Under the pieces are notes generated by a model. It searched no databases and was not told where the DNA came from. It worked only from the letters and a program-made list of their open reading frames with translations. DNA of 64,000 bases from CAVQXR01 sp046330455 (GTDB taxonomy: Bacteria; Actinomycetota; Thermoleophilia; Gaiellales; Gaiellaceae), in NCBI GenBank assembly GCA_046330455.1, contig JAXLSU010000002.1:124001-188000 (forward strand), given 5' to 3'. Below, piece by piece: positions 16,362 to 25,184 of the stretch. Numbering within the stretch: position 1 is the stretch's first letter; each line of letters opens with the position of its first letter. Both the position numbers and the translations under genes were made by a program.

Positions 16362-17582
16362 GTGGAGACCTCGATCTTCGCGTTTGCGACCGACCTGCAC
16401 GGCGAGGGCATCGACACCGTGCTCGACAACGTGCAGCATCGCGCGGGGCTCGACGGGATCACGATCGCGGCCGTCTACCACGATGCCCGCGACATCTTCC
16501 CGCACAACCCCCAGCGCCGGCTGCGCTTCCTCGAGCCGGGCGCGGCGTACTTCCGCCCGGATCCGTCCCGCTACGAGCAGCTCGCGATCCAGCCCCGGGT
16601 CAGCCGCCTCGTCGAGACGGCCGACGTGATCTCCGACCTCGTGCCGGCGGCCGCCGAGCGAGACCTGTCGGTGAACGCCTGGACGGTCTTTCTCCACTCG
16701 GATTGGGTTCGCGACGGGATGCCGGAGCACGCCGAGCGCACCGCGTTCGGAGATCCGTGCCTGACCGAGCTCTGCCCGGCGAACCCCGACGTCCGGGCGT
16801 ACGTGGTCGCGCTCACCGGCGACATCGCGAGGCTCGGCGTCCGCACGATCGTCGCCGAGTCGCTGCACTACCACCCGCTCGAGCACGGGTACCACCACGA
16901 GCGCTACTTCCTCCAGCTCGGTGCGGTCACGCGCTTCCTGCTCGGCCTCTGCTTCTGCGAGCACTGCCTCGCCGCCGCGAGAGCGCGGGGCTGCGACGCG
17001 GACGCCGTGCACCGCTTCGCCCGGGCCGAGATCCAGCGCGTCTTCGACGGCGGGAGCGATCTGACCGAGCAGCTCGAGGAGGCGCAGGCGCGCGCGCTCG
17101 CCGGGGGCGAGCTGGGGGCGTTCCTCGACGCGAGGACCGACCGGGTGGCGAGCCTCGCCGCCGAGGCCGCAGCGGCCGCGGGCGACGGCGGCGTCCGGTT
17201 CTCGTTCATGGACGCCTCCGGAGCGATCAAGGGCTACGCGGACGGGCAGCCGACCGGTGGGCCCGCCCCCGAGCTCGCCTGGCGGCTCGGCGTCGACCTG
17301 TCGGCGGTCGCGCGCGGCTGCGGCGGGCTCGAGGCGATCGCCTACGCCGCCTCACCCGCCCGCGTCGAGCTCGACCTCGAGGCCTACCGGACCTGCCTCC
17401 CGCCGTCCGGCACGCTGGCGGCGGCGATGCGGCCGACCCTGCCCGACTGCGACTCGGCAGACAACCTCGCCGCGAAGCTCCGCACCGCCCGCGACCTCGG
17501 GCTCGAGCGCGTCGACCTCTACCACTACGGGTTCGCCCCCCTGGCCGCGCTCGACCGGATTCGCGAGGCGATCGAGGCGTAG
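16362..17582 (+). CDS. Unknown protein, TIM-barrel-like, 406 aa
   Basis: 406 residues from a GTG with no ribosome-binding site but a TACTCT box just upstream. No signal peptide or membrane helix. It starts METSIFAFATDLHGEGIDTV and has repeated strand-helix segments with acidic or histidine loops (YHDARDIFPHNPQRR, VNAWTVFLHSDW, ESLHYHPLEHGYHHERYF), a Cys pair in GLCFCEHCLAAA, and a C-terminal RVDLYHYGFAPL strand. This resembles glycoside-hydrolase-like or metal-dependent barrels, but I do not recognise a named family. Divergent pairing with the M81 gene across 20 bases suggests co-expression. Confidence 0.8.
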   Translation: METSIFAFATDLHGEGIDTVLDNVQHRAGLDGITIAAVYHDARDIFPHNPQRRLRFLEPGAAYFRPDPSRYEQLAIQPRVSRLVETADVISDLVPAAAERDLSVNAWTVFLHSDWVRDGMPEHAERTAFGDPCLTELCPANPDVRAYVVALTGDIARLGVRTIVAESLHYHPLEHGYHHERYFLQLGAVTRFLLGLCFCEHCLAAARARGCDADAVHRFARAEIQRVFDGGSDLTEQLEEAQARALAGGELGAFLDARTDRVASLAAEAAAAAGDGGVRFSFMDASGAIKGYADGQPTGGPAPELAWRLGVDLSAVARGCGGLEAIAYAASPARVELDLEAYRTCLPPSGTLAAAMRPTLPDCDSADNLAAKLRTARDLGLERVDLYHYGFAPLAALDRIREAIEA

Positions 17583-17849
17583 TGACCGCGGCCCTCCGGG
17601 CCGCTCCTGCAGGTCCGGCCCGGGACCGGGCCGTCCAGCCGCGACGAACCCGCCCGCCCGCCCGGACGCTCCTGCGCGGGTCCGGCCGTCAGCCGCGGAG
17701 GACCGTGACCGCGGCCCTACGGGACCGCTCCTACGCGGGTCCGGCCGGCCGAGCCGGGCCGTCAGCCGCAAGACCGTGACCGCGGCCCTACGGGCCGCTC
17801 CTACGCGGGTCCGGCCCGGCCGAGCCGGGCCGTCAGCCGCGGGGGGCCG
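17583..17849. repeat. Tandem hairpin repeats between convergent genes (family A)
   Basis: About four degenerate units of roughly 70 bases; the two best begin with GACCGTGACCGCGGCCC at 17701 and 17772 (71 bases apart) and end in CGTCAGCCGC. Each contains a short-loop stem such as GCGGCCC-TCC-GGGCCGC (17588-17604) and GCGGCCC-TAC-GGGCCGC (17782-17798). The last GTCAGCCGCGG supplies the stop codon of the amine oxidase gene on the other strand. No coding potential is seen. Likely a bidirectional terminator array. Confidence 0.8.
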
Positions 17850-19043
17850 TCAGCCGCGGAGGATCTCCGCAGCGGCCCGCAGGCCGCTGCGCAGGGCGCC
17901 CTCCATCGTCGCCGACCACGCACCGGCGCTGTGCTCACCGCATACGTGGAGCGCGCCGACCGGCGCCCAGGCGGCCTCGTCCAGCGAGGTCGCGGTGTGC
18001 GTCGAGTACGCGGCCCCGACCCACGGGTCGTCGTCCCAGGTCGAGAGCACGGCGCCCTGCGGGTCGAGGTCGAGATCGGGGCGCAGGCGGGCGAGCGACT
18101 CGAGCCAGGTGTCGGGGCCCTGTGCCACGCGCAGGGCAGCGAGCGCAGGCGCCGAGCCCGCGAAGGCGTGCACGACGGGCTGAACCTGTCCGTCGGCGCC
18201 GGTTGCCGTCCAGGCCCAGTAGCGCTCGGGCACCGAGAGCACGGCGCTCGGCGGCGGCGTCTCGCGGAGCGGCACGAACAGCTTTGCCGCATGCCCGTAC
18301 TCGACGCCCGCATACGCGCGTGCCAGGCGCTCGGGCAGGGCCGGCTCGAACGCGATCCGCCCGATCACGCTCGCCGGCACCGCGAGAACGAGGGCACCCC
18401 CCTCGAGCTCCGCGCCGCCTGCTCCGACCCGGACGCTACCGCCGTTCCAGACGACGCGGTCGACCGCAGAGGCGAGCCTGACGCGCTCTCCCAGCTCTCC
18501 GGCGAGCGCCAGGGCGAGCCGCTGGTTGCCGCCGGCGACGCCCGGAAAGTGCTCCTCGGCCTCCCCGGTGATCCCCGCGAGCACCGAGGCCTCGAAGCGG
18601 TCGGCGGTCGTCGCCGAGGTGACCTCGGCCCGGGCGATGATCGCCTCGCGAGCGCCTGCCTCGAGCGGTAGCGCCTCCAGGAAAGCGAGCGCGGACGTCC
18701 CCGGCCCGGCGTGCTCGAGCGCAGCCTGCACCGTACCGGCCGCCCGCCGCAGCCCGTCCCGGTCGACACCGATCCCGCTGCGCGGCTCGCGATCGCCGTA
18801 ACGCATGCCCTTGTCGAAGAGCCGGAGCCCGAACCGCTCGACGAGGGTGTCGATCGCGTCGTTGCCCGGGAGCACGAACTCCGCCCCCAGCTCGACGGCG
18901 CTTCCGTCGGGGAGCTCCGCCGACCAGACCCGCCCGCCGATCCGGTCGCGCGCCTCCAGCACGACCACGTCCGCACCACCGCGCCGCAGCGCGTCCGCGG
19001 CCGCGAGCCCCGCAAGGCCTGCCCCTACGACGATCGCGCGCAT
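17850..19043 (-). CDS. FAD-dependent amine oxidase
   Basis: 397 residues. The N-terminus AIVVGAGLAGLAAADALRRG plus VVVLEARDRIGGRVWS is the FAD-binding Rossmann fold of the flavin monoamine oxidase family; GAEFVLPGN follows. The C-terminal FAD contact LHVCGEHSAGAWSATMEGAL completes the fold. It would oxidise a primary or secondary amine to an imine with oxygen. Its last codons (Arg-Gly-stop) lie in the hairpin repeat. It follows the D-aminoacylase gene by 11 bases and is the last gene of the three-gene operon 21450 to 17850, suggesting deamination of an amine or D-amino acid released upstream. Confidence 0.9.
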   Translation of the reverse strand: MRAIVVGAGLAGLAAADALRRGGADVVVLEARDRIGGRVWSAELPDGSAVELGAEFVLPGNDAIDTLVERFGLRLFDKGMRYGDREPRSGIGVDRDGLRRAAGTVQAALEHAGPGTSALAFLEALPLEAGAREAIIARAEVTSATTADRFEASVLAGITGEAEEHFPGVAGGNQRLALALAGELGERVRLASAVDRVVWNGGSVRVGAGGAELEGGALVLAVPASVIGRIAFEPALPERLARAYAGVEYGHAAKLFVPLRETPPPSAVLSVPERYWAWTATGADGQVQPVVHAFAGSAPALAALRVAQGPDTWLESLARLRPDLDLDPQGAVLSTWDDDPWVGAAYSTHTATSLDEAAWAPVGALHVCGEHSAGAWSATMEGALRSGLRAAAEILRG

Positions 19044-19054
19044 CTGCCCGCCCC

Positions 19055-20647
19055 TCAGCGCGTCCGCCCGAGGCGCAGCGCCCGCCCCGGGAGCTCACCC
19101 GTGTGACGTCCGTCGTCGACGACGAGACGGCCGTTGACGGCGACGTACGGGATGCCGTCGGGAAGGCGCTTGGGCTCGTCGTAGGTCGCCGTGTCCTGCA
19201 CGGCCTCGGGATCGAAGCAGACGAGGTCTGCCGCCATGCCCGGGCGGACGAGGCCGCGGTCGGGAAAGCCGAGCCGCTGGGCCGGGAGTGAGGTCATCTT
19301 GCGGATCGCCTGCTCCCAGGTGAGGACGCCGAGCTCGCGCACGTAGCGGGCGAGGTAACGCGGGAACGTGCCCCACCCCCGCGGATGGGGACGGTCACCG
19401 ACGATGATCCCGTCGGAGCCCGGCATGTGGGCCGGGTGTTGCATGATCTGCTGGACGTTCTCCTCGTTGCCGATGTGGAAGACGCCGCTGACGCCGAGCT
19501 CCTCGTCGGCGAGCAACTCGCACACGAAGTCGATCGGGCGCCTTCCCGCCTCGGCCGCCGCCGCGGCGACGGTCTTGCCGACGAGGCCGGCGTTCTCGGG
19601 CCGCCTCACGCCGGCGACGACCGCGGTCTCCCAGTCGGCCGGCACGCCGTGCCAGCCGTCCGTGCCCTCCTCCTCGATCTCGCGGCGAAGCCGCTCGCGA
19701 AGCGCGGGGTCACGGAGCCGCGCCACCGTCTCGGCGGGCCCGCCGACGCTCATCCACCCGGGCAGCACCGAGTGGAGGTAGGTGCTGCTCGCGAGGTACG
19801 GGTAGGTGTCCATGGTGACGTCGACGCCCTGCGCCCGGGCCTCGTCGATCATCGCGAGCAGCTGCGGCGCCTTTCCCTTGTTGACCGGGAACCCGAGGTG
19901 GGCGTGGGCGAGATGGAGCGGAATCCCGGCCCGACGGGCGATCGTGAAGCAGTCCGCGTAACCCTGGAGCGCGTGGGAGCCGTAGTTACGGTGGTGGGGC
20001 GTGTAGAAGCCGCCGGTCTCGCGCATCACGGAGCACAGCTCGACGAGCTCGTCGTCGGTCGCGTACATGCACGGTGCGTAGGTGAGCCCCGTGGAGAGGC
20101 CGACCGCACCCTGCTCGATCCCCTCGTGAACGAGCTGCTTCATCCGGGCGAGCTCGGCGTCCGTCGGCGCCCGGTCGTCGCTCCCCATCGCGAGCAGCCG
20201 CACGGTGCCGTGCGGGACGAGGAAGGCCGCGTTGATCGCGACGCCGCGGTCGAAGCGATCGAGGTACTCGCCGACCGTCCGCCAGCCCCAGTCGAAGCCG
20301 AGAGGGTCGTCGTTCCAGCCCGCGAGCTGGGCGCGGAGGAGCGGAAGCGTCTCGTCGCTGACGGGCGCAAGGGAGAGGCCGTCCTCGCCGATCACGTCGC
20401 AGGTCACACCCTGGTGAACCTTGCACTCGTGAGCCGGGTTCGCGAGCAGCTGGAGATCGGAGTGCGTGTGCATGTCGGTGAAGCCCGGGCACACGAACAG
20501 CCCGTCCGCGTCGATCGTTCGCGCCGCAGGCTCGTCGAGCCTGCCCACGGCGACGATCCGGCCGTCGCGCACGCCCACGTCCGCCTCGAACCACGGGTTG
20601 CCGGCGCCGTCGATCACGCGGCCGCCCCGGACGGCGAGCTCGAGCAC
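19055..20647 (-). CDS. N-acyl-D-amino-acid deacylase (D-aminoacylase family)
   Basis: 530 residues from a GTG at 20647, two bases after the SDR's TAG; the longer open frame upstream is antisense noise. Amidohydrolase-superfamily features are the N-terminal beta part LAVRGGRVIDGAGNPWFEADV, metal ligands FTDMHTHSD, a Cys in HQGVTCDVIGEDG (the D-aminoacylase metal bridge), HLAHAHLGF, and the Asp of MPGSDGIIVGD. It hydrolyses N-acyl-D-amino acids to free D-amino acids. Neighbours fit a D-amino acid route: an SDR, an amine oxidase downstream, and a D-serine-dehydratase-like PLP enzyme divergent upstream. Confidence 0.93.
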   Translation of the reverse strand: MLELAVRGGRVIDGAGNPWFEADVGVRDGRIVAVGRLDEPAARTIDADGLFVCPGFTDMHTHSDLQLLANPAHECKVHQGVTCDVIGEDGLSLAPVSDETLPLLRAQLAGWNDDPLGFDWGWRTVGEYLDRFDRGVAINAAFLVPHGTVRLLAMGSDDRAPTDAELARMKQLVHEGIEQGAVGLSTGLTYAPCMYATDDELVELCSVMRETGGFYTPHHRNYGSHALQGYADCFTIARRAGIPLHLAHAHLGFPVNKGKAPQLLAMIDEARAQGVDVTMDTYPYLASSTYLHSVLPGWMSVGGPAETVARLRDPALRERLRREIEEEGTDGWHGVPADWETAVVAGVRRPENAGLVGKTVAAAAAEAGRRPIDFVCELLADEELGVSGVFHIGNEENVQQIMQHPAHMPGSDGIIVGDRPHPRGWGTFPRYLARYVRELGVLTWEQAIRKMTSLPAQRLGFPDRGLVRPGMAADLVCFDPEAVQDTATYDEPKRLPDGIPYVAVNGRLVVDDGRHTGELPGRALRLGRTR

Positions 20648-20649
20648 GG

Positions 20650-21450
20650 CTACAGCTCCTGCTCGCGGGACTCGACGAGCAGCTCGTTCGTGAACACCTC
20701 GTTGCCGGCGAGCAGGCCTCCGTCGACCCGCAGCACGGTGCCGGTGACCCACGCCGCGTCGTCGGAGGCCAGGAAGAGCGCCGCGTTCGCGACGTCGTCG
20801 GGGGTGCCGACCCGGCGCAGCGGGTACCACTTGACGAGCCGCTCGAACACGTCCGGCTCCTTCTCGACCCGCTCCTGCCAGGCAGGCGTCGCGATCGAGC
20901 CGGGGGCGATCGCCACGCAGCGGACGCCGTAGTGCCCGTAGCGGACGGCAATCGACTGCGTCAGGTTGATCAGCGCCGCCTTGCCGGCCGAGTAGGCCTC
21001 GTTCCCGACGTATGTGAGGCCGTTCACGGAGGCGATGTTGACGATCACCCCGGTCCCGCGGTCGATCATCGGCCTCAGCACGCGTCGGGAGCACAGGAAC
21101 GCGCTCGTCACGACCCCGTTCAGATCGCGCAGCCAGGTCTCCTCGTCCATCAGCGCGACGTTGTCGCCCTGGCACGAGTACGCGTTGTTGACGAGCACGT
21201 CGACCGGCCCGAGCAGCCGCTCGGTCTCGGTGACCATGCGGTCGACCTGGGCGGCATCGGTCGCGTCGGCGTGGACGGCGATCGCCTCGCCGCCCGCATC
21301 GGCGATGTCGATCGCCGTGCCCTCCGCGGTCTCCGCAACGATGTCGGCGACGGTCACGCGCGCTCCCTCGCCGGCGAATCGAAGGGCCATGACCCGGCCG
21401 ATGCCCGAGCCCGCGCCGGTGATCACGACGGTCCTGCCGGAGAAGCGCAC
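20650..21450 (-). CDS. SDR family oxidoreductase
   Basis: 266 residues from a GTG at 21450. Motifs are VVITGAGSGIGRVMAL, VLVNNAYS, NIASVNGL and AYSAGKAALINLTQS (Tyr-x3-Lys), ending with a VDGGLLAGNEVF segment. It oxidises or reduces an alcohol or ketone with NAD(P). The first gene of the operon, it is read from a TATGAT -10 box only six bases before the GTG, so its transcript is probably leaderless. No Shine-Dalgarno sequence fits in the 22-base spacer. Confidence 0.92.
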   Translation of the reverse strand: MRFSGRTVVITGAGSGIGRVMALRFAGEGARVTVADIVAETAEGTAIDIADAGGEAIAVHADATDAAQVDRMVTETERLLGPVDVLVNNAYSCQGDNVALMDEETWLRDLNGVVTSAFLCSRRVLRPMIDRGTGVIVNIASVNGLTYVGNEAYSAGKAALINLTQSIAVRYGHYGVRCVAIAPGSIATPAWQERVEKEPDVFERLVKWYPLRRVGTPDDVANAALFLASDDAAWVTGTVLRVDGGLLAGNEVFTNELLVESREQEL

Positions 21451-21456
21451 GCAGCG

Positions 21457-21466
21457 ATCATAGAAT
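21457..21466. promoter_or_regulatory. Overlapping back-to-back -10 boxes, leaderless divergent pair
   Basis: ATCATAGAAT carries minus-strand TATGAT (21462-21457) and plus-strand TAGAAT (21461-21466), sharing two base pairs. Each is exactly six bases from its GTG start (21450 and 21473). The whole intergenic space is 22 bases, so both messages should lack leaders. Confidence 0.7.
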
Positions 21467-21472
21467 CCCGGC

Positions 21473-22720
21473 GTGAGCCACGACGCCCTTACCGCTCTTC
21501 GCGACGATCCGATCGACTGGCGCTACAAGGGCTTTCCCGACCGGCCGGGCGTGACGGTCGGCACGGTCGGTGACCAGCACTGGAGCCTGCTCGCCGGTGA
21601 CCTGCCCACCCCCGCGCTCGTGCTGAAGGAGGCCGCGCTCGCCCACAACCTCGAGCTGATGCGCCTCTACTGCGACGCGCGCGGCGTCTCGCTCGCCCCG
21701 CACGGCAAGACGACGATGAGCCCGCAGCTCATCGCCCGTCAGTTCCAGGCCGGCGCCTGGGGGATCACCGCCGCGAACGTCGCGCAGGTGCGGGTGTTCC
21801 GGCACTTCGGATTCGAGCGGATCGTGCTCGCGAACGAGTGCGTGGAGCCCCGATCGGTGCGCTGGCTCGCCGACGAGCTCGAGCGCGACCCGGGTTTCGA
21901 CTTCTACTGCCTCGTCGACTCGGTCGCCGCGGTCCGCGCGATGGAGGCCGCGCTCGCAGGCGGCGTGGCGCGCCGGATCCAGGTGCTCGTGGAGCTCGGG
22001 TTCGAGGGCGGCCGGACGGGAGCCCGGACGCTTCAGGACGCCCACGAGGTCGCCCGCGCGGCCACCGCCTCGCCGGTGCTCGAGGTCGCCGGGGTCGAGG
22101 GCTACGAGGGGATCCTCCACGGGGACGACCTGGCCGACGTCCTCGGCGAGGTCGACCGCTTCCTCGACGGGATACGCGAGCTCCTGCTCGGGCTACGGCT
22201 CGAACGCGAGGAGGCGGTGGTCACGGCCGGCGGCAGCGCGTTCTTCGACCACGTCTGCGAGCGGCTGGGCGACCTCCCGGCCCGGCTCGTGCTCCGGAGC
22301 GGCTGCTACGTGACGCACGACTCGGAGTTCTACGAGCACCTCTCACCGCTCGGCGGCCGTTCCGCGGGCGGGCCGCGCCTGCGCCCGGCGCTCCAGGCCT
22401 TCGGTGCCGTGCTCTCGCGCCCCGAGCCGGAGCTCGCCCTGCTCCTGCTCGGCAAGCGCGACGTCTCGTTCGACATCTCGCTCCCCGTGCCCGAGTGCGT
22501 CGTCAGCCGCGGCGAGCTCCGGGATGCGACCGGGATGAGGATCGTCGAGCTGAACGACCAGCACGCGTACGTGCGGCTCCCCGCCGGCGATCCGCTCGCC
22601 GTCGGTGACCTCGTCGGCTGCGGCATCTCGCATCCGTGCACGACCTTCGACAGGTGGCGCCTGATCCCGGTCGTCGACGACTCGTTCGAGGTCGTCGACG
22701 CCGTCCACACGTTCTTCTGA
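21473..22720 (+). CDS. D-serine dehydratase/D-threonine aldolase-like PLP enzyme
   Basis: 415 residues from a GTG at 21473. It belongs to the alanine-racemase-fold type III PLP family: LPTPALVLKEAALAHNLELM and APHGKTTMSPQL, where the Lys is the Schiff-base residue. The C-terminal GCGISHPCTTFDRW carries the His-x-Cys zinc site of DSD1-type D-serine dehydratases. It would eliminate or cleave a D-beta-hydroxy amino acid. It is read divergently from the D-aminoacylase operon, which would supply free D-amino acids, and overlaps the next M20 gene (TGATG). Confidence 0.9.
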   Translation: MSHDALTALRDDPIDWRYKGFPDRPGVTVGTVGDQHWSLLAGDLPTPALVLKEAALAHNLELMRLYCDARGVSLAPHGKTTMSPQLIARQFQAGAWGITAANVAQVRVFRHFGFERIVLANECVEPRSVRWLADELERDPGFDFYCLVDSVAAVRAMEAALAGGVARRIQVLVELGFEGGRTGARTLQDAHEVARAATASPVLEVAGVEGYEGILHGDDLADVLGEVDRFLDGIRELLLGLRLEREEAVVTAGGSAFFDHVCERLGDLPARLVLRSGCYVTHDSEFYEHLSPLGGRSAGGPRLRPALQAFGAVLSRPEPELALLLLGKRDVSFDISLPVPECVVSRGELRDATGMRIVELNDQHAYVRLPAGDPLAVGDLVGCGISHPCTTFDRWRLIPVVDDSFEVVDAVHTFF

Positions 22721-23994
22721 TGCCGCTCGCGGCGGAGGTCGGGGCCGCGGTCGCGGGGCGTCGCGAGTGGCTCGTCGAGCTCGTCAGGGAGCTCGTCGCC
22801 TGCCGCTCGGAGAACCCGAAGCTCCTCACCGATCCGGATCGTCAGGAGGAGGGGCGCGCCGGCGAAGCGCAGTGCCAGACCGCGATCGCGGCGCACCTCG
22901 CGGCGCTCGGGATGGAGGTCGACCGTTTCGAGGCCCTTCCAGGCCGCGACGACGTCGTCGGCACGCTGCGCGGAGACGGCTTCGGGCAGTCGCTGATCCT
23001 GAACGGCCACGTCGACGTCGTCCCCGCGGGCGACCCGGCGCTCTGGCCTCACGACCCGTGGGCCGGTGAGGTCGTCGACGGCCGGATCTGGGGCAGGGGC
23101 GCCTGCGACATGAAGGGTGGGCTCGCGGCCGGGATCGGCGCCCTCCGCGCCCTCGAGGACGTCGGCGTGCGCCTTGCCGGCGACGTCGTCTTCCAGGCCG
23201 TCGTCGACGAGGAGACCGGGGGCCCGGGAACGCGCCGCGCGGTCGAGCGCCACCCGGCCGACGCCGCGATCGTCCTCGAGCCGACCGCGCGGGCGATCAT
23301 GCCCTGCGAGGGCGGCCTCGAATGGCTCCACGTGACGGTACGCGGGGTCTCGGGGCACTCGGCGGTGCGGTACCGCTCGGTGCACGCCGGCGGGCAGGGA
23401 ACGGCGGTGAACGCGATCGAGAAGGCGACGAAGCTCCTCGCCGCGGTGCAGGAGCTCGAGCGCGAGTGGGGCAACCGCAAGGTGCACCCGCTGCTGCCGC
23501 CCGGGATCACGACGATCAACCCCGGCCGGATCGAGGGTGGCGGGCTCGCGCTCTCGAACATGGCCGACACCTGCACGCTCGGGCTCTCGCTCAAGTACCT
23601 GCCGGACGAGCGCGGTGAGGACGTCAAGCGCGAGCTCGAGGAGTATCTCGCCGCGGTCGCCGCCGCCGATCCGTGGCTGCGAGACCATCCCCCCGAGCTC
23701 GAGTGGGGAGTCGCAGGTGTCTCGTTCCCGCCCTCGGAGCTGCCGCTCGACCATCCGCTCGCGGTGGCCGTGGCGGATGCTTTCCGCTCCGTCGCCGGTG
23801 AGCCGCAGTGGCGCGGCTTCGAGGCCGTCTCGGACCTCGCGTGGCTGGCCGAGGCGGGCGTGCCGGGGCTGATCTACGGGCCGGGCGACGCCGCCCAGGC
23901 GCACACGTCCGCCGAGTACCTCGACGTGGACGAGCTCGTCGAGGCGACGGCCGTGCGCGCGCTCGCGCTCGCCGGCAGGGGCGGGACGACCTGA
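22720..23994 (+). CDS. M20 family metallohydrolase (ArgE/DapE type)
   Basis: 424 residues from the ATG at 22720 overlapping the upstream stop. M20 motifs are NGHVDVVPAG, WGRGACDMKGGL and VVDEETGGPG, then the lid domain (TVRGVSGHSAVRYRS). Unlike the three other M20 proteins here it lacks the C-terminal WCGV and ends LALAGRGGTT. Expected function is deacylation of an N-acyl amino acid in the cytoplasm. Coupling to the D-serine-dehydratase-like enzyme suggests it prepares that enzyme's substrate. The following 66 bases to the convergent gene hold a TCGGCGCCGA palindrome but no repeat. Confidence 0.92.
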   Translation: MPLAAEVGAAVAGRREWLVELVRELVACRSENPKLLTDPDRQEEGRAGEAQCQTAIAAHLAALGMEVDRFEALPGRDDVVGTLRGDGFGQSLILNGHVDVVPAGDPALWPHDPWAGEVVDGRIWGRGACDMKGGLAAGIGALRALEDVGVRLAGDVVFQAVVDEETGGPGTRRAVERHPADAAIVLEPTARAIMPCEGGLEWLHVTVRGVSGHSAVRYRSVHAGGQGTAVNAIEKATKLLAAVQELEREWGNRKVHPLLPPGITTINPGRIEGGGLALSNMADTCTLGLSLKYLPDERGEDVKRELEEYLAAVAAADPWLRDHPPELEWGVAGVSFPPSELPLDHPLAVAVADAFRSVAGEPQWRGFEAVSDLAWLAEAGVPGLIYGPGDAAQAHTSAEYLDVDELVEATAVRALALAGRGGTT

Positions 23995-24060
23995 CGCTCT
24001 CCGCCGCCTCGGCGCCGACCGCAGGGCGGCGACCGATGGCTTCCCGGAGCCTCGGGCCCG

Positions 24061-24882
24061 TCAGCCCGTCTGCCCGGGCTCCTCGCGCCGGCGGATGACG
24101 ACGCGGACGAGCTCCGGCTGCTGCTCGTAGATCTCGTAGGAGAACCCGCGCTCGTCGAGGAGGGGCAGCAGGAACTCGGGGACGCGAACGTTCACCTGGA
24201 CGAGCGTCTCGCCGGCCGGGAGCTCCTCGAGCGCGGCGAGCGTGCGCACCATCGGCTCGGGCGGCTCGAGGCCTCGCACGTCGAGCACGACCGCTCCCTC
24301 CTGCTCCTCGAGCCCTGCAGGCTCGACGGGTGCAGGCGCGCGCGGCGGGGGCGGATCACTCGCGGGATAGAACCAGACGCGCCAGTCCTCCTCGTCCAGG
24401 CGCTCGCTGAAGTGGTCGAAGCCCTGGGCGCCCAGCACGCTGTAGAGCGGCACGGGCTCGAAGATCGCGCGCACGCACATCGCGCCGCCGGCAGGGATCT
24501 CCCGGCGCGCGGCCATGATCCGACTGAACGGCTCCTGACCGGAGCGAAGCTCCTCGCGCACGTCGACCTCGACGACGAGCTCGGGTGGGATCTCGGTAAG
24601 GGCCGCCGGGCGATCGGCAGGCCTGTCCGATGCCGCTTCGACAGCCCGCTCGAGCGGCGTATCCGTGGCGGCCGCGGCCCCTGCATTGAGGCGCCTGACG
24701 AGCTCGTCCGGGTCGACGCCGGCGATACGTGCCGCCTGCTCGACCGTGACGAGCCGGGACATCACCCGGCGCATGCGCGGGTTGCGCAGCCGCTCGAACG
24801 CGGGCGAGACGCTCGTGAACACTTCGAGCAGCGACTCGTCGGCCCGCAGCACCTCCGACACGCGGTCTCCCCGGCCGATCAC
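24061..24882 (-). CDS. DUF1858-DUF2249-DUF2249 protein
   Basis: 273 residues from a GTG at 24882 overlapping the DUF59 gene's stop. Residues 1 to about 65 match the DUF1858 pattern (LRADESLLEVFTSVSPAFER, VTVEQAARIAGVDPDELV). Two DUF2249-like modules follow: about 95-165 (VVEVDVREELRSG, FEPVPLYSVLGAQGFDHF) and about 195-270 (VVLDVRGLEPPEPMVRTLAA, ERGFSYEIY). These domains are typical of TusA-like small redox or sulfur-carrier folds and often lie near nitrogen-oxide or iron-sulfur genes. It ends the operon with DUF59 and a membrane protein. Biochemical role unknown. Confidence 0.85.
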   Translation of the reverse strand: MIGRGDRVSEVLRADESLLEVFTSVSPAFERLRNPRMRRVMSRLVTVEQAARIAGVDPDELVRRLNAGAAAATDTPLERAVEAASDRPADRPAALTEIPPELVVEVDVREELRSGQEPFSRIMAARREIPAGGAMCVRAIFEPVPLYSVLGAQGFDHFSERLDEEDWRVWFYPASDPPPPRAPAPVEPAGLEEQEGAVVLDVRGLEPPEPMVRTLAALEELPAGETLVQVNVRVPEFLLPLLDERGFSYEIYEQQPELVRVVIRRREEPGQTG

Positions 24883-25184
24883 CAGGCGCCCTCCTCGATC
24901 ATGCCGGGATGCCACGCGGGCGTCCACACGAGCCTCGGCGCCACGGTGGCCACCCCCGGCAGCGGCTCGACCGCCCGGAGGATCGCCTCGGTGATCAGCC
25001 CCTCGAGCGGGCAGCCCGGCGTCGTGAGGCTGTAGGTGATCGTGACGTCGCCTCCGTCGACCCCGATCTCGTACACGAGGCCGAGGGTCACGATATCCAG
25101 TCCGATCTCGGGGTCGATCACCGTTCGCAGCGCCTCGCGAACGCTGTCCGCCAGCGGCCCGGCGCCCGCCTGCTCGTCGCTCAC
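24879..25184 (-). CDS. DUF59/MIP18-type metal-sulfur cluster assembly factor
   Basis: 101 residues, a complete single-domain member. Hallmarks are VIDPEIGLDIVTLGLVYEI and the Cys in TTPGCPLEGLITEAI. Relatives (SufT, PaaD, MIP18) help mature iron-sulfur proteins. It overlaps both neighbours by four bases, so it is made with the DUF2249 protein and the membrane protein; it probably serves cluster insertion for a redox protein of the same pathway. Confidence 0.92.
   Translation of the reverse strand: MSDEQAGAGPLADSVREALRTVIDPEIGLDIVTLGLVYEIGVDGGDVTITYSLTTPGCPLEGLITEAILRAVEPLPGVATVAPRLVWTPAWHPGMIEEGAW

Noticed and set aside
17583..17849. CRISPR array
   Set aside because: Units of about 71 bases are similar along their whole length with internal hairpins; there are no unique spacers between constant repeats and no cas genes.
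23995..24060. Hairpin repeat at the fifth convergent junction
   Set aside because: Only a short TCGGCGCCGA palindrome and a weak 5-bp stem are present; they do not match either repeat family.
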